A DNA stretch of 64,000 bases, taken from contig NMRA01000202.1 in NCBI GenBank assembly GCA_002633005.1, forward strand, positions 435,977-499,976, written 5' to 3'. Positions 24,013 through 36,428 of this stretch are shown here, piece after piece (positions within the stretch are counted from its first letter, which is position 1; the number at the start of each line of letters is the position of its first letter). The notes under the pieces were generated by a model. It saw only the letters and a program-made list of their open reading frames with translations. It searched no databases and was not told the origin of the DNA. The position numbers were made by a program, and so were the translations under genes. Source of the DNA: Phoronis australis (lineage: Eukaryota; Phoronida; Phoronidae).

Positions 24013-24664
24013 ATGCCTTTTTGCTTTTGATTTGACTTGAAATGTATAATGGCCTAACTTTGAACACCGTCTGCTTTAGCACTGCTGTCAAACTGCCGTA
24101 GGAAATCATGGCTCCGGACGAGATCAGTTTAACGGAAGGGAGTACCAACTTGCTGGATATAGTAGGAAAAGAAGAAAAGATTGAAGACTCTGGAAGAATT
24201 ACGACGGCATTTCGATCCTGTCTTGCAGAGTTTTTCGGACTTGTGATGTTCGTGTTCATCGGTGGAATGTCGGCGAGCTCCGGTGGAGGTATCGTAGCCG
24301 TCGCTCTTGCGCACGGATTTACCATCTTCCTTCTCGTGACGAGTTTGGGTCATATCAGGTACAGTGTTACCTTGCAATGGCGTGAATGCACATGCAACAG
24401 AGAGGTATCGCAAAACGATGTGAACGTGAATTATCACGCATTTATAATACCGCGTCGTGCATGCCATTGTTAGCTGTGACGTATCCCGATAGTGTTTGAG
24501 TATTTTACGCGAACACAGAGAGATTCGCGTCGCTTTAAACGCGAAACCTGTGGTCCTTTTTAATTCTTATTTGGTAAGACATTGAAATTATTTTAATTTT
24601 GATAGTGTTCTCAATCATTCTTCTTTGCTTCAGTATAAATGAACATGGTTCTTTTGTCTCTAAA
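23991..24664 (+). repeat. Contig-end duplicate A carrying aquaporin 2 exon 1
   Basis: 674 bases repeated at 24666-25339 with few substitutions, separated by one N at 24665. Sequence before copy A and after copy B is single-copy, which is the pattern of two overlapping contig ends that were joined rather than merged. Confidence 0.9.
24108..24358 (+). CDS. Aquaporin-8-like gene 2, exon 1 (copy A)
   Basis: ATG at 24108. Encodes 83 residues plus a split serine codon: an acidic cytoplasmic tail (residues 1-35), helix 1 (LAEFFGLVMFVFIGGMS, about 39-55) and helix 2 beginning VAVALAHGFTIFLLV. Ends ATCAG|GTACAG in phase 2. Spliced to the exons at 27717, 32310, 33815 and 36429 it gives a complete 275-residue protein, close to the usual length of AQP8 (about 260). 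AQP8-type channels conduct water and in some cases ammonia or hydrogen peroxide; which applies here cannot be read from the sequence. The exon is present twice; see 24783. Copy A reads DIVGKEEK. Confidence 0.92.
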
Positions 24665-24665
24665 N

Positions 24666-25339
24666 GAAAATTTTTATTGTAGATTGAATGCCTTTTTGCT
24701 TTTGATTTGACTTGTAATGTATAATGGCCTAACTTTGAACACCGTCTGCTTTAGCACTGCTGTCAAACTGCCGTAGGAAATCATGGCTCCGGACGAGATC
24801 AGTTTAACGGAAGGGAGTACCAACTTGCTGGATATAATGGGAAACGAAGAAAAGATTGAAGACTCTGGAAGGATTACGACGGCATTTCGATCCTGTCTCG
24901 CAGAGTTTTTCGGACTTGTGATGTTCGTGTTCATCGGTGGAATGTCGGCGAGCTCCGGTGGAGGTATCGTAGCCGTGGCTCTTGCGCACGGATTTACCAT
25001 CTTCCTTCTCGTGACGAGTTTGGGTCATATCAGGTACAGTGTTACCCTGCTATGGCGTGAATGCACATGCAACAGAGAGGTATCGCAAAACGATGTGAAC
25101 GTGAATTATCACGCATTCATAATACCGCGTCGTGCATGCCATTGTTGGCTGTGACGTATCCCGATAGTGTTTGAGTATTTTACGCGAACACAGAGAGATT
25201 CGCGTCGCTTTAAACGCGAAACCTGTGGTCCTTTTTAATTCTTATTTGGTAAGACATTGAAATTATTTTAATTTTGATAGTGTTCTCAATCATTCTTCTT
25301 TGCTTCAGTATAAATGAACATGGTTCTTTTGTCTCTAAA
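24666..25339 (+). repeat. Contig-end duplicate B carrying aquaporin 2 exon 1
   Basis: Near-identical repeat of 23991-24664 directly after the N at 24665. Differences include substitutions within the coding exon and its flanks, as expected for two alleles. Confidence 0.9.
24783..25033 (+). CDS. Aquaporin-8-like gene 2, exon 1 (copy B)
   Basis: Same exon as 24108-24358 with an intact ATG, frame and ATCAG|GTACAG donor. It differs at two residues (DIMGNEEK instead of DIVGKEEK) and some silent sites. I infer the other allele of a single exon; a true tandem exon duplication is possible but less likely given the single N between the copies. Confidence 0.85.
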
Positions 25340-27716
25340 TGTTCTTAAAGTTTATTTCCAAGAAAGCACCTTTTCCAAAATCCTTATTCTGCCAGGGTTC
25401 GCTGGATATCATCGAACTAGAATAGATTTTTAACAGTTATAATTTAGTGTTGTTAATTTTTTTACATGCTTAATTTACATGCATCTATTCATTTTAAACT
25501 AGAGATAAATTTCGCATTCTAAGAGTTGACCATTTCTCGCAGGAGTTCGTAGAAACGACTTTTTTCACGTAAAAGAAGTTGCGTTGCCGGGTACAGTGAC
25601 TTAATTTTTTGTAAACTAGCTGACATGTACCAGGCATAGGCCTACAATAACTGTACACCCTGAGCTCAGTTATTCAGTAAGAAAGTTCTCGTCAGTCTAT
25701 TCCTCCTCGAGATTTTGTGGGAATTCACTTAAAAGTGTCAAAATATCGTCAAATTTGAAAGACCTGGTCAATCCTTCGAAGTTTATGAAGCTTTACAACA
25801 ATCGCAGATTATCTCTTACTTTGTTTTGACTGCAGAAACTAATTGCTGTCATGACAAGGATAGTTTTGGAAAAGTTTCACGATTTCCATATTAATGGCGT
25901 TCGTAGAGAGGAAACGCCCGCTTAACCAATAATTCAGCCCAAACACGACCATTTACTGCCGAAACTTTGGAAGTCAAAAATCGGATCCGGCATAATATAG
26001 CAAATCAGCAGCTAAAGCTGCATTTCGCCCTGTTGAACTGGCCAAAGTTCTCGTCAGTCTATTCCTGTTCGAGAAGTTTGTGGGAATTCATGTTATACAC
26101 ATACACGCGTCAATGCCCAATTGTAGAAAATGGAAGTCGATGCCACGCAAATAGTTTGAGGTCACGACCGCAGCCGGCACAGAGGCTGTAGCGTGGCACT
26201 GGACCGAAATAATCGACGAATCACAACGGTTCAAAGCGTTCATGATTTTGAAGCATACAAGACAGAAACGAGTATCATTTATCATTAATAAAATCCAGTT
26301 AGCACCACTACAATTAGATGTGATCGTTGCGGCAATCGGCATTCGAAGAAACGAAATCCATTCAGATTGGCCACTATTCGTGGCTGGGCTTTGACTGTCA
26401 GGGTTAGAAACTTCGGTTACAGATTTACACTTCGAGACATAAAAATTAATTCGTATTCCAAAGAAAAGTTATACTTACCACTCAGAAATGTCAGCTCTGC
26501 AACCATGACTTTCCGCAGGGACTGAGTAGGCTCCGACTCGGCTTCAGTCGCCGAAGACGCCTGTGCGAGAGGGTCGAGTTCGTACGGCCTCAAACATGAA
26601 ATGCGAGGTCTAACTCATTATCTGTTTAACCTATGGCCTGGGTGTTGTCTTCACCCCCATTTCCATTCGTGTCTTCCTAGTACTCGTCAAGCTTACTCTC
26701 TAATTTTTCGTTACAAAATCACCACTATCCGCCATTGCATATAATGGCTGTCCACTGATCGACGCCGCCGTCTTCCACTGATGACATGTCGTGGCGGGAA
26801 ACCAAAAAATTATTATTTTTTCCTTGCAATTCAAAATTCCTCAGTTATTTCCCAAGATAAGTAGATTTCATGTTACGAAATTATTATTTACTGTCTAAAA
26901 CCTCAAAAAGTGCAAAAAATCATTTGGGACACTTTAAAATGTCATTGTTGGCTTTTCACCGTGGCACAGTCGTTCGATCACTCAGAGCTAAAGTGTCATT
27001 TGCAGATTGCCTTGCAACCGGACACAAATACAGATATTTTTCCGTGGAAGTTCCTACTCTCGTACCCGCGGCAGATTGTAATCTACGCTCAGCCACGGTT
27101 TTCAGCGAACGGGTGTTTACAACTCTCCATTGCGTTTTATCCGCGACTTCCGCATTCGCACACTTACATTGTGTATCGACGAAGCACGGCACTCATTTCA
27201 ACGAGTTCAGTGCCTGCATTTTCAAAATAACAAATTTGGTTGCTTTGAAAACCGACTTTGAACTCTAATCTGAGCTTGCGTTTACGCGTTATACATCAAA
27301 GGTTGCACTGTACGGGCACGAACGACTGCAGTGCACTGTACGAACGAATGCAACACATCCCTTCTCAAAAGAACGCGCTAGCTTTCCGAGTCGGAGATTT
27401 GTACGGATTTTATTTTTGAGCTCTCGGACACTTGTTATTGGGAACAGCACGTGGTCAACCAGTGCGATCTAGAGACAAATTAACTACAACAACATGCCTC
27501 GGTATTTAAATCTTAATATAAAATAGCATCCGCTCTTAACAAGAAGCACGTGGGCAGGCTCAACAATTGTTATAAGAGATGATTTACTAACGATTGGTGT
27601 TCCAAAATAGTTTTTGCCGTCTTCTTTTCACGTAACATCATTTGCAAGGACATTATCTATCTCTGACAACCAAATTATGGAATTCATTAACCATGGAACA
27701 TTTTTTTATATTCCAG
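25340..27716 (+). other. Intron 1 of aquaporin 2
   Basis: About 2.4 kb. A block of about 45 bases with AAGTTCTCGTCAGTCTATTCC and GTGGGAATTCA occurs at 25683-25731 and again at 26046-26090. AGCTGCATTTCGCCCTGTT at 26017 resembles one end of the transposon family at 42219 and 63160. A 132-codon frame at 26870-27268 has no recognisable domain. Confidence 0.6.
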
Positions 27717-27843
27717 TGGCGGCCACTTCAACCCGGCGGTGACGCTGGCGATTGCATTCTGCGGTGGCATAAAGCCGCTGCTTGCCGTTGCTTATGTCGT
27801 TTTCCAGCTACTAGGGGGCGTTGTGGGTGCGGCCTGCATCAAA
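27717..27843 (+). CDS. Aquaporin-8-like gene 2, exon 2 (first NPA)
   Basis: After TTTTATATTCCAG the split serine runs into GGHFNPAVTLAIAFCGGIKP (residues 85-104; NPA at 89-91) and helix 3 (LAVAYVVFQLLGGVVGAACI). Ends AAA|GTAAGC in phase 0. All 127 bases align in phase with the gene 1 exon at 5132-5258. Confidence 0.96.
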
Positions 27844-30800
27844 GTAAGCCATCAATCTCAACTGAAGATTTTTGTTTCAGCGCTGGTTGTTTTAAGGCAA
27901 AGCCAACTCACAATTAAAGGGGTCAACAAAAGTTTAATCAATAGTTGAAGTTTTAACATTTTCATAGTTTTGTATTCTGGTTTTTGCCTACTACAATCTG
28001 CAAAAACCTCCGGAGGTTTTGGAATTATAGTTTTCCGATTATGATGTCCGTCTCTTTTAACGAAACCCCTCAGCCAAAATGTGAAATTTACACGGGTTAC
28101 TGAAGAGCTACCTCTAATTAAAATCATTTTCAAAACGTACTTATTTCATTGCACGCTGCCAAATTTATGTTGTAACTACATAAATGACATTTCCGGCTTA
28201 CTAATTTTCCTACGTAGGCGTAAGTAATGTTTTATGAATTTTGAGTACTTCAAATTTAAGTATTTTGGATTCTACACACAGATTGCATCGTTGATTTTTT
28301 TTGCCTATCGTGATTTTTATGGAATACGACGGTCACCGACTTATTTTAATCCATTTTAGCTTAATCAGAAAGCGCAATATTACCTCAAAAGTGCGTCAAG
28401 TTCAAGGTCACAATTTCCCGCTGCGTTTCACTAGATGGCCATTATGTTGTGTTGTTGGGATTTTGAACTAACTTTGGATAGTGTGAATAATCTAAGACAG
28501 GACGTTTCTTCTCTAATTAATTCATATTTGCAGTTTGAATTTAGTCACACATAATACCAACAATTCGATTAGCCTGTTGCTCAGTGTGATTTTGGTGTAA
28601 AACTTAATGTCGCAATTACTTAACACCATGGTAACTGTCAGACGATTGACTATGGGTTTGTTTAAAATGTAGCTATGCTTTGAGATTGTGCGTAGAAGGA
28701 AAGTGAATAATCAAATCCAATAACTAATTTATTATATGAATAATATGATAAGTCCTAATTAGACTAGTGAAATCTGTTCTTAATTAAGTAATCAACTACA
28801 AAGAAGAGTAACTACACTAGCGCCCTCTTTAAAGATTACCTCAATCAATCAACCAAAATAATCAAATGTCTTATCAGCTATCCAAGCTAGGACTCTCCAC
28901 TTGTTGGACGTCTGTCCTGTTAGTGAATCTTCGAACTACAAGCACTGTATAGCGACAGTGTACTTACTGGTCACCGTCTCTGGTGATGCAACATTTGCAG
29001 GCATTCTTCTACCCGCGATTCTTCTTCATGGTCACAGTCTCTGGCTGGTGAAGCAACACTTCAGGTAGTATCTTACTACCCACGATGCAAGTGACAAGCT
29101 CTTAGTTAACTTCCTGTTCGTTAAGGAGGCACTAAATAGTTCTCACAGGGGTTTGCCTATCAGAACACACGTCAATGGACTCTTCAACCTTTCTTCACTC
29201 TGTCAAAAACTGCATGCCAGGCAAATAAAGAAACGTTTTGAGTCATTTCACATCACAAGCCCTACAGATGAGCACAGAAACTTTGTTCTCTCTTGTATTT
29301 TTGACCCTTTCACTACCAGTAGAAACCAAACTAGACTAAGACAAATAAGGGCAAAAAATGCAAAATCGGCAATTTCACCCCAAAACCACCACTTTTCTGC
29401 CGATCGATGCTCGACTAAAGCCAACATTAGATTCCGAAAGCAAATTTCCTACAGATTCCAAAAATGTGTTCCAAAAGTACTGTCAACCAACTAGTTTTTT
29501 TTACAAATCTGACTTGTTTGTGAGCTACCTGAAATCGTGGCCAATTTCTCAGTTGTACACAGCAATCCACAATTGCAACAGGGGGCCACCATCTTGAAGA
29601 AGAGTGCAGCTACAGCCAAGAAAGTGGCCTTTTTTAATTCTCAGCATGTTCACAAATGCAAACAAACCACATTCACTTGGCCTACATACAATACCTAACT
29701 AAAAAATGCCCCCAAGCCTGGACTACCTCTAGATTTTAACATTTCGGGAGTGCAAGTTGGCCGCGACCGCAGTCTAACTGTTCAGTGCCACCTAAACCTT
29801 GCCCTTGCCAAGATCCTTTCTAGAATCTTCCACGAGATGGCTCTGTCGTACAATTTCCTCTGTACACTGTACGTAGCAAGTCTTTATGCTTCAACTACTA
29901 TAGTTCATCTGAATTTCTTTTTGACTTAAGCCCATATTATAATATTCTACTTATTTAATGATTGGCTAATAAAAACCACATGATCATATCCAATCATATA
30001 ATTGGCTGTTACAATTTGTTTCTAGAAATTTCTAGAATCTCAAGAGTACTTTGATCCCAGAACCCAAAGTTGTAAACACCATTTAAAAATTGATTTTGAC
30101 GTTAAAGTGAATGTCAACAAGTTTGACCCCATGATTTAAAAGTACATAGGCCTATGCACAAATTTTGGGCAACTTAAAACGGATTCATTCTTACTAATTA
30201 CTTCATCAATATTTATTCTGACAGTAACAAGAACGCGATACAAAATTAACATTTTTCAATTTACATGCAAGTAATCCGTTCTTAGAAATAGAAACAACAT
30301 TCCAGTGTGTTACAAATTAGCCAATGTCCTAAAACATCGACTGCTAAAAAACTTTCTGGCAAACTGTGTTGACACCCCTTAAGATCATAAAATGTATGCT
30401 ATAATCGTAATTTGCGTAGGTATACCGTGGGTTAGATTCCACTGATTGTCCAATTGTCCTCTCTTATAGTTTCTTCACAATCATTACAGGTATAACGAAT
30501 GAGTTCTACCCCTAATTTAGCGACCATTAGTGTAGTAATAATAGTGGATTTATATAATCGAATTACAGTAAATGGGGGACCAGCCCCCAGCCCCCTATGG
30601 TGCGCCGCCCATGTAATTAGCAGACTCAGAATAGGTCTGATAACACTTGTAATGACCAAGATACAATGGCTTAATCAACACAGCTCTAATTAAAGACAAG
30701 CTGGGGGTATTACAACACTTTCATCATTAGCTTCATTAGACACGGACATTCTGAAACGCGCTCGCTTCTAACGCTATCCACATTTCTTGCAAAACTGATG

Positions 30801-32309
30801 AACTGACTCTCTGAAGTACGATTGAAGAATTCCGCAATTCATATTTTTGGTAATTTGGCCAATATCTTTGAAAGATTTTAATTTACCTTTAAGGAAATCT
30901 CACGAAAAGTAATTCGCGTGCTCCACCTTATGAGACACTCACAATGTTAGACAAAATCAGGTTATATCCGTGTCTTTAGCACTACGTTATACTTAAACAA
31001 ACCGAAATGAGATTCACATATAACAATTGTTCATGTCAAATTTCGTTAGTAAACTTTCTACTGACGTAATTCATGGGTAGAGAAATCACTGAACAGAACA
31101 AAATTTATTCGGAAACCTTTTTACAAAAGTAAATTGCTTGTGGCACCTTCTCAGCAATGGCCTTCTTACGGATATTGTAAGACGTCGTATATACAAAGGA
31201 TTGTGGAAAAACCCACCTGTTAGTTTGATGCTACCTCAAACACTGTCCCAACTGATCTATATCGATGTTGTGTATTGGATATAGAGGCGACCAATGAAAT
31301 CCTAAAACCATACAGATCAACTGGATAATCGATGGACTGCAATAACATAAGTTAAATCTTCTTTGCCCTGAGCATATCGAGCGCATGTTTCGCCTACGTC
31401 AGTTACAGGATACAAGAATCCACGGCTCCACCTATCGTTTTGAATGTTCGATTTGGTAGTAAACAAATCAATCCACGTGCTTTTTCAGTGTAAGTAGACG
31501 GTAGAGTAAGGCTAGATAAACTAATATTTTTCGAAAGATATTGTCTGGATTGTCAAAAGGTTGCCATAAGTCCATTCCCAACATATTCAGTATTGCCACA
31601 ACTCTTTTTCAATAGAGCCACGTATAATCAGCGTAGAGCTCTTTGTAAGATACAATATCGGTAAAACACCGTTCATTTTTAGGCCGCTCACGTTTTCACA
31701 AATCCATCCCACACTGTTAACTAGCCTTTGGTGCAAAGAAAAAACGAGCCTTTGAATTAGATGTGAAAAAATATTAATCACGACTTCTGAATCGTACTGT
31801 AAAATAATTTCCCGGCACTGAGGAGCCACCTGTCTTCTTCTACTGAAGACTGATGCCTGGTTGGTTCCCACGAAAATTTCGTCGTCCTCTGCCGGTTGAG
31901 ACGAAATTTTAGCGGGAACCAATCTGTCATCGATCCCCAGTAGAAGGAGCCAGGCGCCTCCGCAACGTCGAGAAAAAACATTTTAAGGTAAGTTCCAGAA
32001 GTTGTGATTTACAAATTTTTCGCATGTAGTTATTCGGTTGGTTGAATGATAATGCTCATCGCCTAAGTCTTTGAATTATTAGCATCATTATGATAGCAAA
32101 TTGTTAGCATTTGGTTGACCAGCCAAGTCGAGATGCGAGGGGTATGATTAACTTTATGAATAATTCAGATTTTCGTTACTGCTGTAGGCTTTGTAGCGAC
32201 AGAATGCAGCGCTTTGACTAAAATCTAGCAAGGACTACCTGCACCACTACGACTTATTTCGATTAAATTGTATCCTATTGTATCTTTTTTCATTTCTCAC
32301 ATACAACAG
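27844..32309 (+). other. Intron 2 of aquaporin 2
   Basis: About 4.5 kb, the longest intron of the gene. It holds a foldback structure at 31815-31970. A C/G-run patch at 30573-30615 (GGGGGACCAGCCCCC, then GCGCCGCCCATG) resembles the patch near 58400-58460. A partly duplicated block lies at 28970-29080 (CACAGTCTCTGG / CACCGTCTCTGG). Frames near 29153-29597 have no recognisable domain. Confidence 0.6.
31815..31970. repeat. Foldback sequence in intron 2
   Basis: The inner stem of 23 bases (31861-31883 with 31900-31922; two mismatches, TTGGTTCCC against GGGAACCAA) closes a 16-base loop. Outer arms GAGGAGCCACCTGTCTTCTTC and CAGTAGAAGGAGCCAGGCGCC are also complementary with interruptions. A small foldback transposon or a hairpin-forming transcript segment. 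Confidence 0.65.
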
Positions 32310-32524
32310 GGTGCTCTGAATAATTCTACTTACGAATCCATCTACGGTGGGGCCAATATGTTGAACGACAGCAGCGCCACAGTCGGCATGGGAATTTTGT
32401 GCGAGATGTTAACCACGTGCTTATTGGTCAGCGTGGTGCTTGGCGCGGCTATTGACAGCAAAGGACACAACCTTCTCGCTTCATTGGCTATCGGCGTTAC
32501 GGTTGGCGTGGATATCTTGTCGAC
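32310..32524 (+). CDS. Aquaporin-8-like gene 2, exon 3
   Basis: Phase 0 after CATACAACAG. Residues 127-197: loop C with two overlapping N-glycosylation sequons (N130 and N131 in LNNSTY), helix 4 (MGILCEMLTTCLLVSVVLGA) and helix 5 with IGVTVGVDILS, the AQP8-type VDIL signature. Ends AC|GTAAGC in phase 2. Loop C faces outside, so glycosylation is plausible. Confidence 0.96.
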
Positions 32525-33814
32525 GTAAGCTGAAATTTTGAAGATTACAAAGGATAAGATCATATATACCACATGTGTGTGCCTACAATCGCAGAAAGTA
32601 GACCTGCTGTTAAACTAATGTTAGCAGCAGTCGCCTTCCGTTGGCGGTTCTAGTTTTCGTATCGGGCACCAGAAGCTGATCTGGGACGCGTTCCTAAAAA
32701 GGATGTCAAACCCGGTATCAGATATTAAAAACGACTTTTCCATCCATTTATCTGAAATAAAATAATGCTCTGTAACCCTCGGCAACCCTCAATAGTTTGG
32801 AAGAAAATTTGAAAAATCATTTCAAGTCTGTTAAACAGGCCGGCCAGCGTGACCAACGCGTTTAGCGAATTACACGGCAACTTTGGGAAAACACCACCAC
32901 CAAGGACCAAATTGTCCAATCTGTTGCACAGGGACTTTGAGTTTTTATTTGATTCCTGGTTTTAATATGATGCATTATCAGGTGACAGAAGTAGGATTGA
33001 CTGAAATAAACAGGGTTTAGTATCCTTTTAAAGTTGCTAAAGGTTTTTACCAGTTCGGATTGGTCTGTTGTATAGAGACAGGATTTTATCTGTTTTCACA
33101 AAATTCTTTTTCACAAACATGCTGAGATCATTGGTATTTGACTGCCGATGTTCCAGACTTTTCTTGGGACACCAATTAAATGTCCTGTCACTATTACTAA
33201 GGAATGCAAGGACATCCCGTTTGGGGGATTGTTTTGCTCTTTTCGACGTAGCTATCTCGTTATAACGAGGAGGTACCTCGTTATAACGGCTCAAATATCT
33301 CGTTGTAGCTGAATATTTAGGGAACATACCGGTAGTTACATGTAAGTCCCTACGGGGGCTTTTTCATACAACCTGACGCAGATGACCGTTGACAAGGCGG
33401 AAATGGCAACCAATTTAACACTACGATAACAAAGTTTCAGCGCAAAAAACAACTTTTTTCAAATAGAATAATCTATTATTTTGAAACACAAATTATATTC
33501 AAATGTTACATAAATAAGTTGGCGAACTCTCGAACACCCCTTACATTGAATTTTTAACGCCTAATTCGCCATACAGGGGTCCAGCAACTTTAAATGTATA
33601 TGTCTGCCTGCTTCGAGAGGGCAAGTGAAAAGTAATATCTCCCGACGATTTTTCATTTAAGCGTTTGACCTTCCGAGCTTTCCCTAAGAGAATAGCCTGT
33701 TGATTATTGAGTGGTATTTATTAAGGCATCTCTCAGGCAAACATAGCTCTAGCAAAACGGAAATACTCTGTATGTCAGTAAAATGTCACAACTAAATGTA
33801 AAAACCATTTCTAG
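32525..33814 (+). other. Intron 3 of aquaporin 2
   Basis: About 1.3 kb, GTAAGC to TTTCTAG. Near 33250-33310 are two copies of the palindrome CTCGTTATAACGAG-type sequence and a third partial, a small local repeat. No coding segment seen. Confidence 0.6.
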
Positions 33815-33964
33815 CGGACACATTAGTGGCGCCTCGATGAATCCTGCACGAAGTCTCGGTCCAGCTTTGGTAGCCGGCATAGAATTGCCGGAAGTGTGGA
33901 CGTACCATTACATCAATTGGATCGGACCCCTCCTAGGTTCACTGCTGGCTATGCTTCTATACAG
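33815..33964 (+). CDS. Aquaporin-8-like gene 2, exon 4 (second NPA)
   Basis: Completes the split T198, then [20 protein letters not shown] (NPA at 207-209, filter arginine 210) and helix 6 ([17 protein letters not shown]). The loop between them ([12 protein letters not shown]) is five residues longer than in gene 1. Ends TACAG|GTATAG in phase 2. Confidence 0.96.
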
Positions 33965-34329
33965 GTATAGTTCGTTCTGTTACAGAATTGATACGTGCTT
34001 GCAAATGTATATTATTTCTTCGAAAATATAACATTCCTTGCAAGACTAAGTATTGCGACGGAGCTTTGGTGCAACTTTTGATTTTACAACCGTACTGCCA
34101 CCCTCCGGGCGTATTTAGTACAAAATACTACATGTACTTGAGGACATTTTTGCCCAGAATGTCGCAATATCGTTCCCTTAAATTTTGTTTCGTTGTTCCA
34201 CAATACAGGTGGTAATTCTTATCCGATCAACATCGTTGAAATCGAATTCAACTAAATATGGTGTTGTGGCGTCCATTTCTCATATCTTCACTTTCCGGAG
34301 TTACATCACCGCTGTAGACCTACCAGGAG

Positions 34330-36050
34330 GTATTTTTATGCAACCACATATTCATACATGTACATGGGTGCATATTGCCGTGATCTGGGCGTCCGGAATC
34401 CGCGGCTGTATCTCCTAAACCCGTGAAACAGCTTTTGAAATTTGGCAAAAAGGTTTTTAATACGAGGGCGATGATTCCATTCCATTTTGGAACGGATTCG
34501 ACAAACTTTACGCCACCTTGTGGTCGTTTTTGCCATTAACTGCTCTAAGGATCATTATAAAAATTTACAGATGTGTTACTGATGAGAAGGCCATGACTGA
34601 AGTTGACTTCCGGACGGGTCTGACTACTGTGTCTCCCCCTAGTGGAGATTTTGTTTTTTGCGTTTGTGGCCAAATACGTGTATCATTAATCCATTTGAAG
34701 GAGCTTTGTGGAATTTGTAAGATGTATTCTTATGGAGCCGTCGATGAACGGTATCGAGTGTCTAGTAACTGATCCAGATACCACCATGCCCCTTAGTGAC
34801 CTTCGGAGTTCATGAATGTATTTTCATGAAATTCGACAAATATGTTTCTATTACAGGGACGACAACGCCTTCCCATTTTAGGACAGATTTGATGTTTTCT
34901 GCGCCACGTGGGGGCCATTTTTGTTATTTCTTGCGTCCGTTTTCTGGCGTTCATTTCCCTATCTGCCATACCGCGTAAAGGACCATTATGAAATTTACAG
35001 ACTGCCCATGTGTTCCTAGTGAGAAGGCCACGACTGAAGTTGACTTTTGGACGGGTCCAACTGCAGTGTCGCCCCCTAGTGGTGATTTTTTCTGAGGCCG
35101 AATCTCCTTAAACCTTTGAAGGAGCCTTATGAAATTTGAAAGATGTGTTCCTATGGAGCCGACAACAAACGGTAACAAATGTCAAACTTCCGCTCAAAGG
35201 ATCATTGTTTAAATTTACAGATGTGTTGCTGATGAGGCCATGACTGACTACTACTGTGTCGCCCCATAGTGATAGATTTTTTTTGCGTTTGTGGCCAAAT
35301 TTCCTTAACCATTTGAAAGAGCTTGATGAAATTTGAGAGATGTGTTCCTATGGAGCCGACAAGAAGCGGTTACACATCTCAAACTAATCCAAATACAATG
35401 TGCCATATGCCCAAAGAAAAAAATGTATTTTTTTACGTTTACCTCTGTATATTCGGAGTTCATAAATGTATTTTCATGAAATTCGTCGAATATGTTTCTA
35501 TTAAGGACTGAGACGACAATGCCTTCCCATTTTAGGGCAGATTTGATGTTTTCTGGGCCACTAGGTGACCGTTAAAATTTTTTCGTTGATTTTTTTATCG
35601 CCTGCCTCTCTATTTGCCAATCCATTCAAAGGACGATTAGGAAATTTGGCGGTTGTGTTCCGGATGCGAAAACCCTAGCTGATGTTAATTTTCGGATGTT
35701 TTTAGTATTCCGGTGCCCTTTAAAGACAATTTTGTTTTTATATCTACGGCTGTATCTGATCCTTAACCCTTTGAAGGGATCTTAAATTGCGACGTTTAGC
35801 AGCTGGACGGCAACAGATGACGATGAGTTTCAGACCAATCGGACAATAGCTGTGCCCCCTAGTGACAATTGTTTTTTTACGTTTGCCTCTTATTAACATA
35901 TGAGGTCCTTGGCTTATTTTCATGAAATAGTTGTGTTTTATAGAGAAGATGCTACCTTCTCAATTAGAGTGGAATTGACACTTTCTGCGCCATCTAACGG
36001 CTATTTTAAACACCCATAGAAGTACACCGTTTACGGTGCTATCGTGGGCA
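34330..36050 (+). repeat. Diverged tandem repeats with CCCCCTAGTGG cores
   Basis: The last intron of aquaporin 2 carries irregular repeats a few hundred bases apart. Recurrent blocks are CCCCCTAGTGG-type cores (about 34636, 35072, 35258, 35852), GGACGGGTC(T/C) (34613, 35050), AGATGTGTTCCTATGGAGCC (35138, 35338), GTTCATGAATGTATTTTCATG-type (34808, 35458), and TTCCCATTTTAGG (34872, 35523). The order is similar each time, so the array arose by duplication and then diverged. Confidence 0.7.
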
Positions 36051-36300
36051 CACTTCAAGGCTGCGCGATGCTCTTATTTATGAAACTTAGCCTGTGGATA
36101 AATCTTGTCACGTGCGACCCGAAGAAAACCATATATCTTTTACGACGGTTTACCATTCTCGAGGTTTTCTGATGACTGATCTCTCATTGATTTCACGTTT
36201 TGTATCTCCAGTGTACCAGGATCTTTCTGAAATTTGATGTGCAGGTAGATCTTGTCAACCGCCGCCGGGAGTCTTTTTTCCCGCTTTGGCTCACCGTTCT

Positions 36301-36353
36301 TATCATCAGATCTGTAAATCTCGAATTATTCGAGATTTACTCATCTGATGATG
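36301..36353. repeat. Hairpin just upstream of the last aquaporin 2 exon
   Basis: GTAAATCTCGAA and TTCGAGATTTAC (36314-36325 and 36329-36340) form a perfect 12-bp stem over a 3-base loop, extended by ATCATCAGA/TCTGATGAT outside a 3-base mismatch. It lies about 80 bases before the final 3' splice site. Confidence 0.75.
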
Positions 36354-36428
36354 ATAACTTCTCCTTTGACTGTTTCTTTGATGTATCTTAGAAAACTTAC
36401 CTTATGACCTGTAATGCTTTATTTTTAG

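Noticed and set aside
24108-25033. Alternative first exons or a third aquaporin gene
   Set aside because: The duplicate extends far outside the exon and abuts a single N, which fits unmerged haplotypes better.
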